DNA of 17,500 nucleotides from Chromera velia (lineage: Eukaryota > Sar > Chromeraceae), in NCBI GenBank assembly GCA_018398765.1, contig JAHBMJ010005901.1:2501-20000 (forward strand), given 5' to 3'. The translations under genes and the position numbers were made by a program. The notes under the pieces are model-generated. The model did not search any database. It saw only the letters and a program-made list of their open reading frames with translations, and was not told the origin of the DNA. Of the stretch, positions 1-10,446 are shown piece after piece. Numbering within the stretch: the stretch's first letter is position 1; every line of letters starts with the position of its first letter.

Positions 1-1264
1 TTCCTATCCAGCCGCACAGAAAGATTGCGAGAGAGGCAAGTAAACAGACACACAATGCCGCCGGCTGAGAAGGCCAAAAAAGACTTGAGAGAGGAACCGA
101 AAAGGGCAGCAGGCTGTTTGTATCCGGAAAGGCCCTTTTGTCCGACCAGCATGGCGGACTTGCAAAGCCTCTCTGCTCTTTTCGTAGAAAAATGTTTGGT
201 GCTTTGTCTGTCTGTCTGTTTGATTGTCTGTTTAAACTTCTGTGTTGATGGATGCGCAGATCGACCCAGAGCTACAGAGAGACGCGGAGAACCAGTCGAC
301 ATTGTGGCCTTCTTTCGCCTACAGGTAAGCAAGAGGCAGGATGGCTTTCTTTCTTTCTGTCGCGTCTGTCTCGTTCTTCAGGTCTATGGCAGGAACCGAG
401 AAATGTGCACACGGTCTTTCCGGAAAAACATTGCGACCACGGGCATTCCAATCAGGCGTTCTCTCTCATTTGCTATTTTATTGCAGAACCTTTCCCTCGT
501 TCCCTCCGTATGTGTTGTAAGTCTTGCAAGTGTGAAATATCAAACAGAGACGATTACTTGCCGAGATCAGCGCCATTCTAGTGCCCTTCTCTAGTTCGTC
601 TTTAGAGACGGAGCAGACAATTGAATCTGCTTGCACTGCATGAAATGCCTTCTGGGGATGCAGACTGTCAATAGGCGGGGGTGAAGAGGAAGGCGGCGCT
701 GCAAAAGTATCTTCTGTTGAGGTCTGCGCTGAGGAGCAGCTGGAGTACTCTGTCGGGGTTCTGTGCTCAAACGAAGACAGTAAGGAGAGGAGGTGGGATC
801 TGCCAGGCGCCGCCTCCGTCCCTCGTGACTTTAGAGGATTCATCCAGTGGAAGCCTTTGGGGGGGGGGAGAACGGTTGAGAGACTGGAAGTTAGGGGGAG
901 GCGGCACCTCTCTCTTGGTTCGTCGATTAATTGATCGAATGAGGGCGTCTCGTGTGGTCTCCCCTCTTGTGTTCCTTTTCCAGCAGTCTGCTCTCTTTCC
1001 GTTTTATCTTTTTTTGTGCGGTTGTCACCTGACCGATACTTCATCTAGACATTGTTAAGTACATCTACCGATTTTGAAGGTCCTTTTTCAAAAACCCTGC
1101 GTGTGTATAATCTTTTTCAATTCTCTTTTCCCACCCAGCTTCCCTTGTCGTGGAAGAAAAGAAAACATCCGCGCTCAGTGGCCAGCGAAAGTCACCACTA
1201 TTCCAAGGAATATTTTACTTCCGAAAGATGAAAACAACTCAGTCTCACTGCCGCTTTTTTTAGG

Positions 1265-1330
<66 letters not shown>

Positions 1331-1940
1331 TGAACTCACGGACGCATGCTGATTGATGCATCCATGCAGACTCTTGCTTAGAGAAGTACATCGAGAGGGC
1401 AGCAAGAGGAGGGGCGGCTCGGAAGGGTCCCGCTGCCGTCCCTCTTCCAACTGCACTTCGGATGGGAGTGTCTGCAGCTGAGATCGGACGCCAGCAGGCT
1501 GAGGCACAAGCAGAGGCGAGTGGAGACAGGGACGAAAACGACCGAGAAAAAGAGGGAGAGGGAGGCGAAGACGCAAGCGAACACTCCTCAAGAGGGGAGG
1601 AAGCCGGAAGAGCAGTGACTCCCACGGACCCAGAGCTCCCCACAGATGAGTCAGTCAGTCAGTCTTTCTGTCTGTCAGTCAGAACACAAACCAACAGACA
1701 GACATGCGGACAGACAGATAGCCAAGGACGGGAGACAGAGAGGCGGACAGACAGACAGACAGACTGACTGTATGTTATTTCTTTTTCTTTCTTTTCTTCT
1801 CCTGACTCATTGTCAAATCGGACAGACCAGACAGACAGAGACAGACGGAAAGAGACGGACAGACCGGAAGACAGCCTAACAGGCAGATGGCAAACAAACA
1901 CACTGAAAGTTGGACGGGAAACTCACACTCACGCACACAG
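1..1940 (+). CDS. N-terminal small-exon cluster of the left-hand gene
   Basis: Exon 1-39 reads ...ERLRERQ and stops at donor CAA|GTAAAC. Exon 260-324 reads IDPELQRDAENQSTLWPSFA and is followed by GTAAGC. Exon 487-516 reads TFPSFPPYV before GTAAGT. Exon 664-779 starts LSIGGGEEEGG and ends before GTAAGG. Exon 1370-~1657 gives SCLEKYIERAARGG followed by an acidic, Glu-rich stretch. A last exon of about 1826-1940 ends at CACACAG|GTAAGC. Each junction preserves reading frame, including split codons at 324/487 (AG+A), 516/664 (TT+A) and 779/1370 (A+AC). That agreement is the main evidence, because no family is recognisable. The 3' end of the fifth exon is uncertain: GTCAGT at 1658 fits the phase but sits inside a repeat. 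The alternative frames through 25-594 and 252-581 run across clear splice sites and are not used. Confidence 0.5.
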
Positions 1941-4900
1941 GTAAGCACGGACGGGTGCAGATCTCTCTCTTTCAAGACGATCAGAAACAAACAGTCTGAT
2001 GCACAGACAAGCAGATGGACAGGGAGTAAGAGGCACACAGATGGACACACAGACTGCCAGCCATGGTTCTTTTTGGGAGGTGTAAGCATACGTGCATTAG
2101 TTCACTTCTGAGTCCCATATCTAAGTGTATTACTTCAATGAACCTTCTGTGTGTGCAGCATAAAAACGCCCACAGAGCCCTTGTCTGGCTCCGGCCCGTT
2201 GAACCCGCCGTTGAGTGTGGCAGCCTCTGTGGCCGACCTTTTGGTTGAATCGGCGCTGCATGACAATGAGGCAATGTCAGACTCCAAGGCGGGGGGAAGT
2301 GAGACCGAACGGGAAGGGAGGAGTGGCAGAAAGGGGGATTCAAGTGCGAGAGGAAAAATGGGGGCGAGACTTGCAGCAGGGTCAAATGACTCTCACGCTC
2401 ACTCAGGTGGTCCCTGTCCGATCTGCTCAATCGTCCCGGCAGATTTGATCAGAATGTGCGAGAAGCTGTCACCGGAGGAAAGAGCCCAGCTCCCTGAAAT
2501 TCTTCTCCACGCCTTGCAAGGGGCGATGATAACTCAAACAGAACTTGACGCGATGATTGATGACGTCATTGGGGGGGAGGGGGAGACTGACACAGAAGAA
2601 GTCAAACGCGTAGGTCGAGATTCGACTGAGGACGAGTCTTCGAAAGATACAGACAGGGGGGGGAATACAGGAACTGACTTTATGTCGGGGAGCCCGGGGC
2701 CAGACCTAGACGATGGAGAAGCACAGAGAGAGAGAGACAGAGACCCCCTGAAGGGCGTAGAGGTCTGGGCAGAGAAGGCGATCCCTCCTGCCTCCCGAGG
2801 GACATCTCATGCCAACCTGTCGGGGGACCAGGCAGCAACAGAGGCGCTTGCAGGTGACAGAAGAGGCAAACCCGCAGTGCGTCGGGGGTCAGATACGGAC
2901 ACAGACAGAATGGGGCAGAAGAGAACGAGCGATCCTTTGGTGACTTCCCCCAGCGCAGCACGCGGAAGAGGTCGTTTTGGGCAAAGCAAAACAGCGGGGG
3001 CATTCATACAGCAGGGGCCCGGGCCTGCTTCTCTCGCCGAAAAATTTCGGCGTTCGAGTGCAGTTGAATTGCGACAGACGTTCCACCCCGACATGACGCC
3101 CAGCAAGGGGACAGGGGATGTTCCCGTTGATGACGGGAAGAGGGCCTCTATCTGTTTCCCTATGATAGCCCCAGAGGATTTTCGGCCTCCCAAAGCTGTC
3201 AAAGAAGAAGCTGAAGACGGCACTGAGCAGTGGCGACTTGAGTTTATTCCATGGCGAGGGAGACGACGGCTCTCCCGAGTTCGGAATTCGAATGACTCCA
3301 CGGAAGGGGTACTGTCAAACGAGGGAGAGGGAGGGGAAGTGAATTCAGGTGAACAGAAAAAAGCTGAGGAGGGGGAGGCATTGGAAAGTGCAATTTCAAG
3401 GTACATCGCTCGGGCAAAACTTCAGAAAGAGATTGTGGCAGAGGGAAAAGCCGCGCATCGCGAGAGGATTCGCCGAAAGAAGGCCGAAATGAGGCAGAAA
3501 GCGAAAGTAGACACAGTCTCGACTGCGTGTCAGACTGAAGAAGAAGAAGAAGAAGAAGAAGAACCCAAGGAGAAGGGAAGAGAAGAACACCAACAGCCAA
3601 CGATCCAGGATGTCATCCAGGCTGTTCCAGCCCCAGTCCCCGAAAAGGCAGATGCCTCAATTCAATGTGAGATCCTCACAGCAACCCCCGTCGCAGCAGA
3701 AAATTCAGCCGACACTTTAGATCCACCCCAAGACTCGTCTGGTTCTCCGAAAGAGTCGAAGGAGTTGGAGGACATGGAGGTCGAGAGTGAAGGGGAAGGG
3801 GGAGCGGAACAGGGAAATGGGGTAGAAATTCCACAAAGAGAAAAATCACAAGAGCGAGCTGACGCGGGTGCAAACCGAAGCGTCTCATCTCCCAGTCTGG
3901 AGATCAAAGCCTCAGCAGAAGAGGAAGACACAACGGCTGATGTCCCCACCGTCAACAACAGGGCTCCTCCATTCAAGCGACAGGGAGTTCAGACGGAGCC
4001 GTCATGGGACGAAATTGTCTTGCAAGCGGCGGGAGAGCTCGTCCGTCCCTCTCCCGCATCTGTCCAAACAGCTTCCAACAAGCTTCGGCATGCCGTATCA
4101 ACGCTGCAGTTTGAGGGGGACGAAGAACAGACGCAGGACGCAGGAGAAGGGGACAATCAAGTTTATGGAAACATAGCCGTCTTGGCAGCCATGCGCGGAA
4201 AGAAGAAACAGTCCATCAAAAAGCCGCAACAGAAGAAGAGCGAAGCCCAGACCGAAAATCGAAAAAACACACTTCGAGTCCGGCAGTCAGAGAAACCGAC
4301 TGTAGGAGAACGAGAGACGGAGACCGGACGTCGACAGCACCAATTCCGGGCTGCTGAGGGTGCAGTGACTCATGGTCAGACTCAAACCAGTCGCCGCCAG
4401 ACCTCGGCGCCTTCTGAAGCGTCTTCGTCCTCCTCCTCCTCTGACCCTTCTTCCGAAGAGGAGGGACGATCACCGAACCGAAGAGGCTCTGCTGTTGCGA
4501 GCCCCGAGCGCAGCAAGAAGGCTGCCGGATTCCTCGCCAACTTCCTTCCAGAAACTGCCATAGACCAATTGTCTGCCGAGACACACAAACGAAAGAAACA
4601 GAGGGCCTCAATGATTGCACGTACCCCCTGGCTACCAGGCGTGTCTGCGTCTCCAGGTCTGGATGGAAACAGGCGTCAGACAGTCATGACAGGGGTGATC
4701 CGAGATCAAGAGGGAATGGAGACCCTGGAGTCCGTTGTTCCGATTTCAGATTCCGACTCTCTGAGTTCCTCCAGCAGTGGAGAAAGCAGTCACAGTCAAC
4801 GCACAGGGGGGGGGCGGAAAAAAGCCGGTGGCAGAAGGCGGAAAGGGGCGAGGCGAAAGACTGAAGAAGGGAAGGTCAGAGCATCCGGTGAGAAAGTCGA

Positions 4901-7900
4901 AGTTGCCCCCCGAGACGATCTTCCGGGAGGAGACACCCATGACCCCACACACCGAAGAAGACCGAATAACAAAGCAAGCGTCGTTAACTTGTATGACGCA
5001 GCAGCAACCCCCAAGCCAAGGGGGTCAGTGGGTTTTGAACAAAGGGGAGAAAATGAGAAAGCAGGAGACGTTCCAAAAACCGACCAAGGCCACCCGCCTT
5101 CTGTCCCACCAGCTCCCAAGGCATCGGGGGGGAAGAGTCTGAGCAGTCAGGTCCCCAAAGGTTCCTGGCGTGCTTTGTGTCCCTCTGCAACGCTCACTGA
5201 CGGAGTCGCCCCAGCGGTCGGTAAGAAGAGAAGGAGGAGGAGGCGGCGTGATCCAAAGAACATGTTCATGAACATGAAAGGTCGGCTTGGCCCTGAGGAC
5301 GAAGAAGGGATGGGCAGTCACGGACGAGCGGAAAGCACTCTCCAACAAAATGGTGTGATTGATGGTGAGAGAGAAGACGACCTCTCAGACAGCAGCTCGT
5401 CGTCGACTTTGAGCGTCTCCATTCTAGAAGACCATGAGGCTGACGCCGTGATTCAGCCGCTTGGTCAATCTTTCCTGACCGGTGAGCGTCCTTCCTTGCA
5501 CGCACGCGGATCCCTCATGAGAGTGACACCCACAGGGTCCGGAAGGTCGAAGCGGGGTTCCGCCTCTGCCCCCTCTCTGAGTTTATTCAGAAAGGGGTCG
5601 GATGAGTGGGGGGGGGATGAGGGACAGATAAGAGGCTCTCAACGTCCGCGCAGGCATCTTCGACAGGACGACCACGAGAACGATCCCTTAAAGATACACA
5701 ACAGAGGAGAAAGAAAGAACGACTTTGGTATTCCTGGACTCTTGATAGAGCCAGAACTGCAGCATCTTTGCCTTGCTGTGGAGGTCAGCAGAATAAACAC
5801 ACATACACGGCTGCTGAAAGATATGGAATGTGGCTCCATTGTGGACCTACACAAAGACATTTATTCAAAGTGCGTGGAATAATCAGCCTGTCCAAACTTC
5901 AGAATAGCCAGGAACGGTTGAGAGAGACTGAGTGATTCAGCATTTTCCAATTTGAGCCGATCGAAGATGAACAAAGAAATTCTCTCTGCGATCAGATTTA
6001 TCTATCTTTAGATAATCAAGGACGATGAAAAAGGAAATAATCTCTCCGTTGTCGTTAGAACCGCTTGCTTCGCCAACTGCGTCGGACTTCTCTTTTTTTG
6101 TCCGCTCATTCCCTCTTCCTTCCTTCCTTCCTTGCTTCCTTCATTCCGTCCTTCCTTCCTTCTTACCTGCTTTCCTTTCTGCTTTCTTAGATGTGTCCTC
6201 CCTTTGTCCTCTCATTCTCCTTTTTGCTTGTTTCCTTCGTTTGTTCGTTCATTTGTTCTGGATGTTTTTTGTCGCCGCGTTTTGTTGTCTTCTCTGCATT
6301 TTTTTCTCTCATGATCCAGAACTCTCTTGATTGATTTGCCTGCCTACCTGCCTGCCTGCCTCCCTGTCTGCCTGCGTAAATGCCTGCAGATGACTGCAGC
6401 AGAGCTCCAACTTCGCTCCCGTCTCGGACAAGCGCAGGGACAACAAAACGAACCTGCTGATGAGAATGCCGGGAAGGTGGAGGAGGGAAATGAAGAAGCT
6501 CAGGACATTCCCTCAAGCCTTGTTGTCCCGGCAATCGCCGACAGACTCCTCGCCGCTTTCAACCGAGGCCTCATTGAACCTGCCACCAGAGAGCAGAGGA
6601 GTCTTCTGAAACACTTGCAGAAGCTGAAGAGAAAGGAGGAAAGGGCCATGAGACAGGCGAAAGAAGCAGACAAAGACGTTAGCTCATCCCCTCGTAGACA
6701 ACCCCTCCAACACATCAGGACACAGAGAGACCTCGACGCACTCGAGGCAGACCTCCCAGCCCTGGAGCTCCTTCTACAAGAGGTTCCTCTGAGACTTCAG
6801 AGAGAAAGAGAGGCAGCAGCCCAAGAAGCAGCACGTGCCAGAGGGGGCGCTGCTGTGCACCGTTTGAGGTCACGCTTCCCTCGTGGATCCGTGACTGAAG
6901 TGGATTTTGCCTCCCCGTCCCCTGCTGCCGCTGCTGCCGAGGGGCTCTCCCCCTCTGTTGGGAGTGTAGCGTGGGGGACGGGGGGAACCCGAAAGTCCCC
7001 TTCCCCTTTCCCTCCCTCGAGGGCCCTTCCATGCAGAGAGGATCAATCGCACCAGTCAATGGGAAGCACCATTGCAAAGGGGCGCGTGGACCTCTCCCCC
7101 CATTCTGCCGCTCTGCTTGTGGCTGGGGATCGCTTGGCGATTGCACTGACAGGCACTTCTTTACGAGAAGGGGGAAAAGGGCTGCAGCAGAGCCATCAGA
7201 CTGGGTCTCCAGAAAGGGGGGCAGAAGCCCTTGTGGACCCGAGAAAGTCGAAGGACGGTTTGTTGTTGCAAGAAGCAGACTCAGCAGGCGATGAGGGGGG
7301 GAAAGGACAACAGAGGGTCGAAAAGGGAGGCGCGGCTGTGCTGGCTGCCGTGCCTCCTTCCTGGAAGAGAATAAGTGTTGACGATATACTCCTTTCAGAA
7401 ACTCGGAGGGGACTCAAGGAGGTGGAGGATGGAGGGCCTCCTCACCCAGGGCAAGGAGGAGAAGGGACAGTGGTAGAGAGAGAGAAGAAAGGCAGTGAGG
7501 AGGGAAGGGCAAGCGAGGGATCCAGGGGGGGGATGGCAAGACAAGAGCAAGACCAGGAACACCCCAAATGGGACATCCCTCCGGTGGCTCCGTTTCCCCT
7601 CCCCCCCCTTCCTCTTCCCCCCCGCATGCGCCCACGCGCGCATCGACCGTACCGGAGCACCGTCCTCGACCGACCCCACCATTCAGGCTCTCTCACTGAC
7701 AGACCGACCCGCTCCCTTATATACGGACGCCAAAACGACTTTCCAATTCCTCCCATGATGCACAGCGTCAGGGACCTGCATGCTCCTTCAGGAATCGTGG
7801 CTGGGTCGGCCCAGAGTTCTCTTCAATTTGCGCTGAGCCTAACAGAGGGCGCAGACGAATTTCCGATAGCAGACGATGAGAGACATTTCCTTTCTTTGTT

Positions 7901-8942
7901 CAGAAACGAAAATCGATCCTTCGCTGCATGGGGGCGTGGGGGAGCTGCCAACCATGATAGCGGAGGAGGTGTGTTTAGTTCCATCATTTCCTTCCATGCG
8001 CACCTGGGGGAGTCGTGCTGTGTTGCAGGAGGCGGCGGTGCAGAGAGAGGAGAGTCCGGTCGACAAGAGGAGGGTGTTCAGGAAGAAACGGATGGAGGAC
8101 TACAGTCGGGCGATATGTCCAGGAGTGCTGAAAGGGGCGGCCAGGAGATGATGGACAGAGCGAGGGAGAGAGAGAGGGAGCAGGTGCGCAGAGAAGCTTT
8201 GGGGTCCCTCAGAGAGATTGCGAAAGCAGCTGCTGCAGTTAGGCGAGGAGGTGTCAGGGGTGACAGAGCAGAAAGACAAAGATACCACCAGAAGCGACTG
8301 CCCCACCCGCCCGCCCCTGCCTCTCGTCGACCGCTGCCGCTAGTGCACCCCTCAACAAGTTCCGGTTCGACGCTTCCGTCAGCAAGAGAGTTACCCGCAC
8401 GGCATCCTCACCATGCAGATACTCTGACCAACAACCCATCTCAACCGAAAGAGTTTTCCAGTCTCACATCCCTCATAGATGCCCTCCCTGCCGATAATCC
8501 CCGAAAAAACCAACCGCAGCTTTTTTCGCCGCACCGCCCAGCAGCCTTGCATGTGGCGGCTGGCAGTCTTGCTGTCTCTGCAAAACTGCTTCAGCGTCAT
8601 CGCCAGCGAAACCAACAGCCTGGTGACGAGGCGGGGTGTGTGAAAGTGCTCAAACAGTTTTCTCAGACAAGACCTTCCCGAAACCCGCTTCGCACACATG
8701 AGACAGCTGGACAAACCGTCACCGCCCCTTCCCCAAGCGACATAGAATCCCCGGTGCCTTCCAAAGATCAGGGAGTGCAGAGCGGAGGAGGGGGTGCGTT
8801 AGTTCAAGTCGAAAGGCAGAGAAAGACTGCTTCTCCTGCCGATGCTCAGGGGCCTACAGGGCCCACCAGTGGTCAATCGGGGCTGGAGATTGACGGTGGG
8901 AGCATTGTTCTGTCGCAGCGATCGCGGTTGCCGATCGCCTAG
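1..8942 (+). CDS. large multi-exon gene for a disordered, charged protein of unknown function (5' partial)
   Basis: Proposed join: 1-39, 260-324, 487-516, 664-779, 1370-~1657, ~1826-1940, 2159-5783, 6390-8942. Summed exon length is 6831 nt, a whole number of codons, giving about 2276 residues ending at TAG 8940-8942. Donors seen are GTAAAC (40), GTAAGC (325), GTAAGT (517), GTAAGG (780) and GTAAGC (1941), with CAG acceptors at 259, 486, 663, 1369, 2158 and 6389. Phases agree at every firm junction. The product is rich in Glu, Ser, Arg, Gly and Lys, with basic clusters, poly-Glu, poly-Ser and short coiled-coil stretches; no catalytic domain is recognisable. A scaffold or cytoskeletal role is only a guess. 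The least certain parts are the 1658-1825 intron and the 5784-6389 intron; if the latter is wrong, two genes are present (1-5882 and 6390-8942). The 5' end lies outside the window. Confidence 0.55.
1267..1329. repeat. (TC)n(TG)n compound microsatellite in an intron
   Basis: About 29 bases of TC repeat run directly into about 35 bases of TG repeat. It lies in the proposed 780-1369 intron, 40 bases before the acceptor CATGCAG at 1369. Apparent ORFs reading Ser-Leu, Cys-Val or His-Thr repeats here are artefacts of the repeat. The rest of that intron (780-1266) holds an open but unrecognised stretch. Confidence 0.95.
1651..1865. repeat. (CAGA)/(GTCT) tetranucleotide repeat region, probable intron
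   Basis: Interrupted CAGA and GTCT units at about 1651-1765 and 1820-1865 flank a pyrimidine-rich stretch (1780-1805). The reading frame from the left closes at 1767. I place an intron of about 1658-1825 here; its exact ends cannot be fixed by eye because several AG and GT dinucleotides in the repeats fit. Confidence 0.7.
2159..5783 (+). CDS. first giant exon: disordered acidic/basic region with a small helical CPIC segment
   Basis: Open from acceptor TGTGTGCAG (ends 2158) in one frame to TAA 5880-5882, over 3.7 kb. The codon split at 1940/2159 (AG+C) joins it to the upstream exon. Near its start (about 2406-2580) is the only fold-like part: a CPIC motif followed by amphipathic helices (PADLIRMCEKLSPEERAQLP...). 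The rest is low complexity: poly-Glu at ~3536-3562, poly-Ser at ~4420-4450 and ~4755-4790, and basic clusters KKAGGRRRKGARRK (~4817) and KKRRRRRRR (~5221-5250) that resemble nuclear localisation signals. Repeated QT-type short motifs occur between ~3520 and 4410. I place the exon end at GAG|GTCAGC (5783/5784), phase 0, because a phase-0 acceptor follows at 6389; reading on instead adds 33 residues and ends at 5882. Confidence 0.75.
5784..6389 (+). other. probable intron (or intergenic/5' UTR) with (TTCC)n and (TGCC)n tracts
   Basis: Bounded by GAG|GTCAGC at 5784 and TGCCTGCAG at 6389, both phase 0. From about 6070 the plus strand is strongly pyrimidine-rich: TTCC units at ~6115-6180 and TGCC units at ~6336-6378. 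No conserved coding frame is seen; short plus-strand ORFs here are Ser/Phe/Leu translations of the repeats. If the upstream ORF really stops at 5882, this interval would instead contain the promoter of a second gene starting at 6390. Confidence 0.55.
6390..8942 (+). CDS. second giant exon: disordered protein with coiled-coil stretches, ends the plus-strand gene
   Basis: The frame is open from before 6390 to TAG at 8940-8942. A pyrimidine-rich tract of (TTCC) and (TGCC) units ends in TGCCTGCAG at 6389, immediately followed by ATG. This could be an acceptor feeding an internal exon (preferred, phase 0 matches 5783) or the start codon of a separate gene. Helical or coiled-coil stretches are predicted by eye at ~6520-6690 (IADRLLAAFNRGLIEP, then LLKHLQKLKRKEERAMRQAK), ~6718-6850 (RDLDALEADLPALELLLQEV then Arg/Glu/Ala-rich) and ~8145-8290 (RAREREREQVRREALGSLRE). 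The middle is Pro/Gly/Ser-rich. No known family is recognised and no function is proposed. Confidence 0.7.
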   Translation: MTAAELQLRSRLGQAQGQQNEPADENAGKVEEGNEEAQDIPSSLVVPAIADRLLAAFNRGLIEPATREQRSLLKHLQKLKRKEERAMRQAKEADKDVSSSPRRQPLQHIRTQRDLDALEADLPALELLLQEVPLRLQREREAAAQEAARARGGAAVHRLRSRFPRGSVTEVDFASPSPAAAAAEGLSPSVGSVAWGTGGTRKSPSPFPPSRALPCREDQSHQSMGSTIAKGRVDLSPHSAALLVAGDRLAIALTGTSLREGGKGLQQSHQTGSPERGAEALVDPRKSKDGLLLQEADSAGDEGGKGQQRVEKGGAAVLAAVPPSWKRISVDDILLSETRRGLKEVEDGGPPHPGQGGEGTVVEREKKGSEEGRASEGSRGGMARQEQDQEHPKWDIPPVAPFPLPPLPLPPRMRPRAHRPYRSTVLDRPHHSGSLTDRPTRSLIYGRQNDFPIPPMMHSVRDLHAPSGIVAGSAQSSLQFALSLTEGADEFPIADDERHFLSLFRNENRSFAAWGRGGAANHDSGGGVFSSIISFHAHLGESCCVAGGGGAERGESGRQEEGVQEETDGGLQSGDMSRSAERGGQEMMDRAREREREQVRREALGSLREIAKAAAAVRRGGVRGDRAERQRYHQKRLPHPPAPASRRPLPLVHPSTSSGSTLPSARELPARHPHHADTLTNNPSQPKEFSSLTSLIDALPADNPRKNQPQLFSPHRPAALHVAAGSLAVSAKLLQRHRQRNQQPGDEAGCVKVLKQFSQTRPSRNPLRTHETAGQTVTAPSPSDIESPVPSKDQGVQSGGGGALVQVERQRKTASPADAQGPTGPTSGQSGLEIDGGSIVLSQRSRLPIA

Positions 8943-9237
8943 CCTTCTGTAGAGATTTTTAGTGGGGCGACTGCTTTGTACAAGTTCTTGGATCTGTTAG
9001 ATTCTATTCGCTGCAGGCGCATGCAGGCACTAACGTCCACGTATTCATGGACTTATACAGAAAAAACACTTTGCAGAAAAAAGTGACGTAAAAGTGCCAG
9101 TAGCAGATACTTAATTGAAATTTGCTGATTAAATTAAGTGAATTTAGTTTCAACCTTAAATTCTTGCCTAGAGTAGAAACTGACAGTGTCATGATTATGA
9201 TCATATGCCATCGCTATGAACCTAGGCATGTCAAAGC

Positions 9238-9410
9238 AAAAAAAAAAAAGTCTCTAGAAAAATGAGTTATCTACTTTTTTTTTTCTTTTTTGACGTGCAA
9301 AACCTTGCAACACTTGTGTGACACCCATGCAACAGCTAAACAACAGTTGTTTTAAACAAAAAAAAAGTACCTGATAAAAAGAGTTATTTATTTTTTTTTC
9401 TTTCTGATAC
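9238..9410. repeat. diverged direct repeat with A-run and T-run arms
   Basis: Units at about 9238-9292 and 9358-9410 share the plan A(9-12)-GT...AAAA-GAGTTAT...T(9-10)C with diverged middles. Within each unit the A-run and T-run can pair. They may be remnants of a short element or independent slippage. Confidence 0.5.
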
Positions 9411-9841
9411 CTCTAGCTAGTATGAACATTGATTTAGCTTTTTCTGCTAAAATCTAGGAATATACGCCTGTAACATGGCCTGTAACACATTTTTCATTGC
9501 ATTTGGAAGTAGTTGGGAGAATTTAAGTGCTTAATCAGGAATTTAGAAACCGAATCTCCTAATGTGGACCAATTTGATTCTTTTTTTTAATATCAAAAAC
9601 TTAGTATACAAAGCTATATTTTCATGTATAAAGATTTTATGACTCATAAATTTCAATTAAATTTAAACACCAATTGGCGTTAAACATAAACCTTTATCTG
9701 ACCTGTCTAAAACTGGCGAAGTTGAATTTATGATACAATAAATAAAAATACGTCAAGTAGAATACTAGCCAAAATTGTTACTAATTACAAAGCGATTTTG
9801 CCAGCGATTTTGTCTTGAAGTCATAATTATTGGTCTATACT

Positions 9842-9880
9842 GGTACCTAGTTTCAGTAGCCGAGAAGGTACCTAGTTTCA
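9842..9880. repeat. 14-bp direct repeat pair
   Basis: GGTACCTAGTTTCA occurs exactly at 9842-9855 and again at 9867-9880, a spacing of 25 bases, followed by a third partial GGTAC at 9883-9887. No function is assigned. Confidence 0.9.
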
Positions 9881-10446
9881 CTGGTACATACTTTTACATT
9901 TGTATCTTGTTTGTCTCTACTCAAACCTAGAGTTACTTTATCCAAGCTTCTACATTGCTTTAACTGAGTGTTTCAGCCTTGTTTTTGTCACTCAAAACAA
10001 ACTTTTAGGGTCTAATACCCGGTCTATCTCCTTTTAGTTATGCACCCAATATATTTAGTGATTATATCTTGATTATGGGAATTTGAAAGTGATTAATTAT
10101 GAATAAATATATGTTTTGATTATACAGCTTTGGCTAGAAGCGCCACTCAGCCCCAGTGGATTCCACAGTAAATTCCAGCCACGAAAACTCCTTAAATTCC
10201 ACTAAATTCTCAGGGAATTTAACAGTATTTTAACTCGGTCTTATAAGGTATACTGACATTTAAACGAACATTACTAGGAACATTAACGAACATATGATTT
10301 CTCATTGAGGTCGTATTGCTTCGATCCCAGGCTTAAATCATATACTTATCAATTAACATATTGTCTATACTCCAAAATCGAATCGATTCAATACATCAAG
10401 TGCTTCGACAGCTTTAATGAATTACGTGACAGTCATCTTCTGTTGA

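Larger units (their letters stand above)
8943..10446. other. AT-rich gene-poor island between convergent genes
   Basis: Base composition drops sharply after the stop at 8942 and recovers at the Josephin last exon. No ORF of note is present. It should hold the 3' UTRs of both flanking genes. It contains poly(A)/poly(T) tracts, a tandem GGTACCTAGTTTCA pair and small perfect inverted repeats (9338-9352; 10203-10221). No transposase, tRNA or rRNA similarity is seen. Confidence 0.8.

Noticed and set aside
478-1044. 188-aa minus-strand ORF opposite the left gene
   Set aside because: It opposes the phase-consistent plus-strand exons at 487-516 and 664-779 and shows no domain.
681-1058. 125-aa plus-strand ORF
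   Set aside because: A different frame at 664-779 joins both neighbouring exons in phase and has more typical composition; the rest falls in the proposed intron.
1640-1880. CRISPR-like array of short repeats
   Set aside because: Units are 4-base CAGA/GTCT slippage repeats with no uniform spacers, in a eukaryotic intron.
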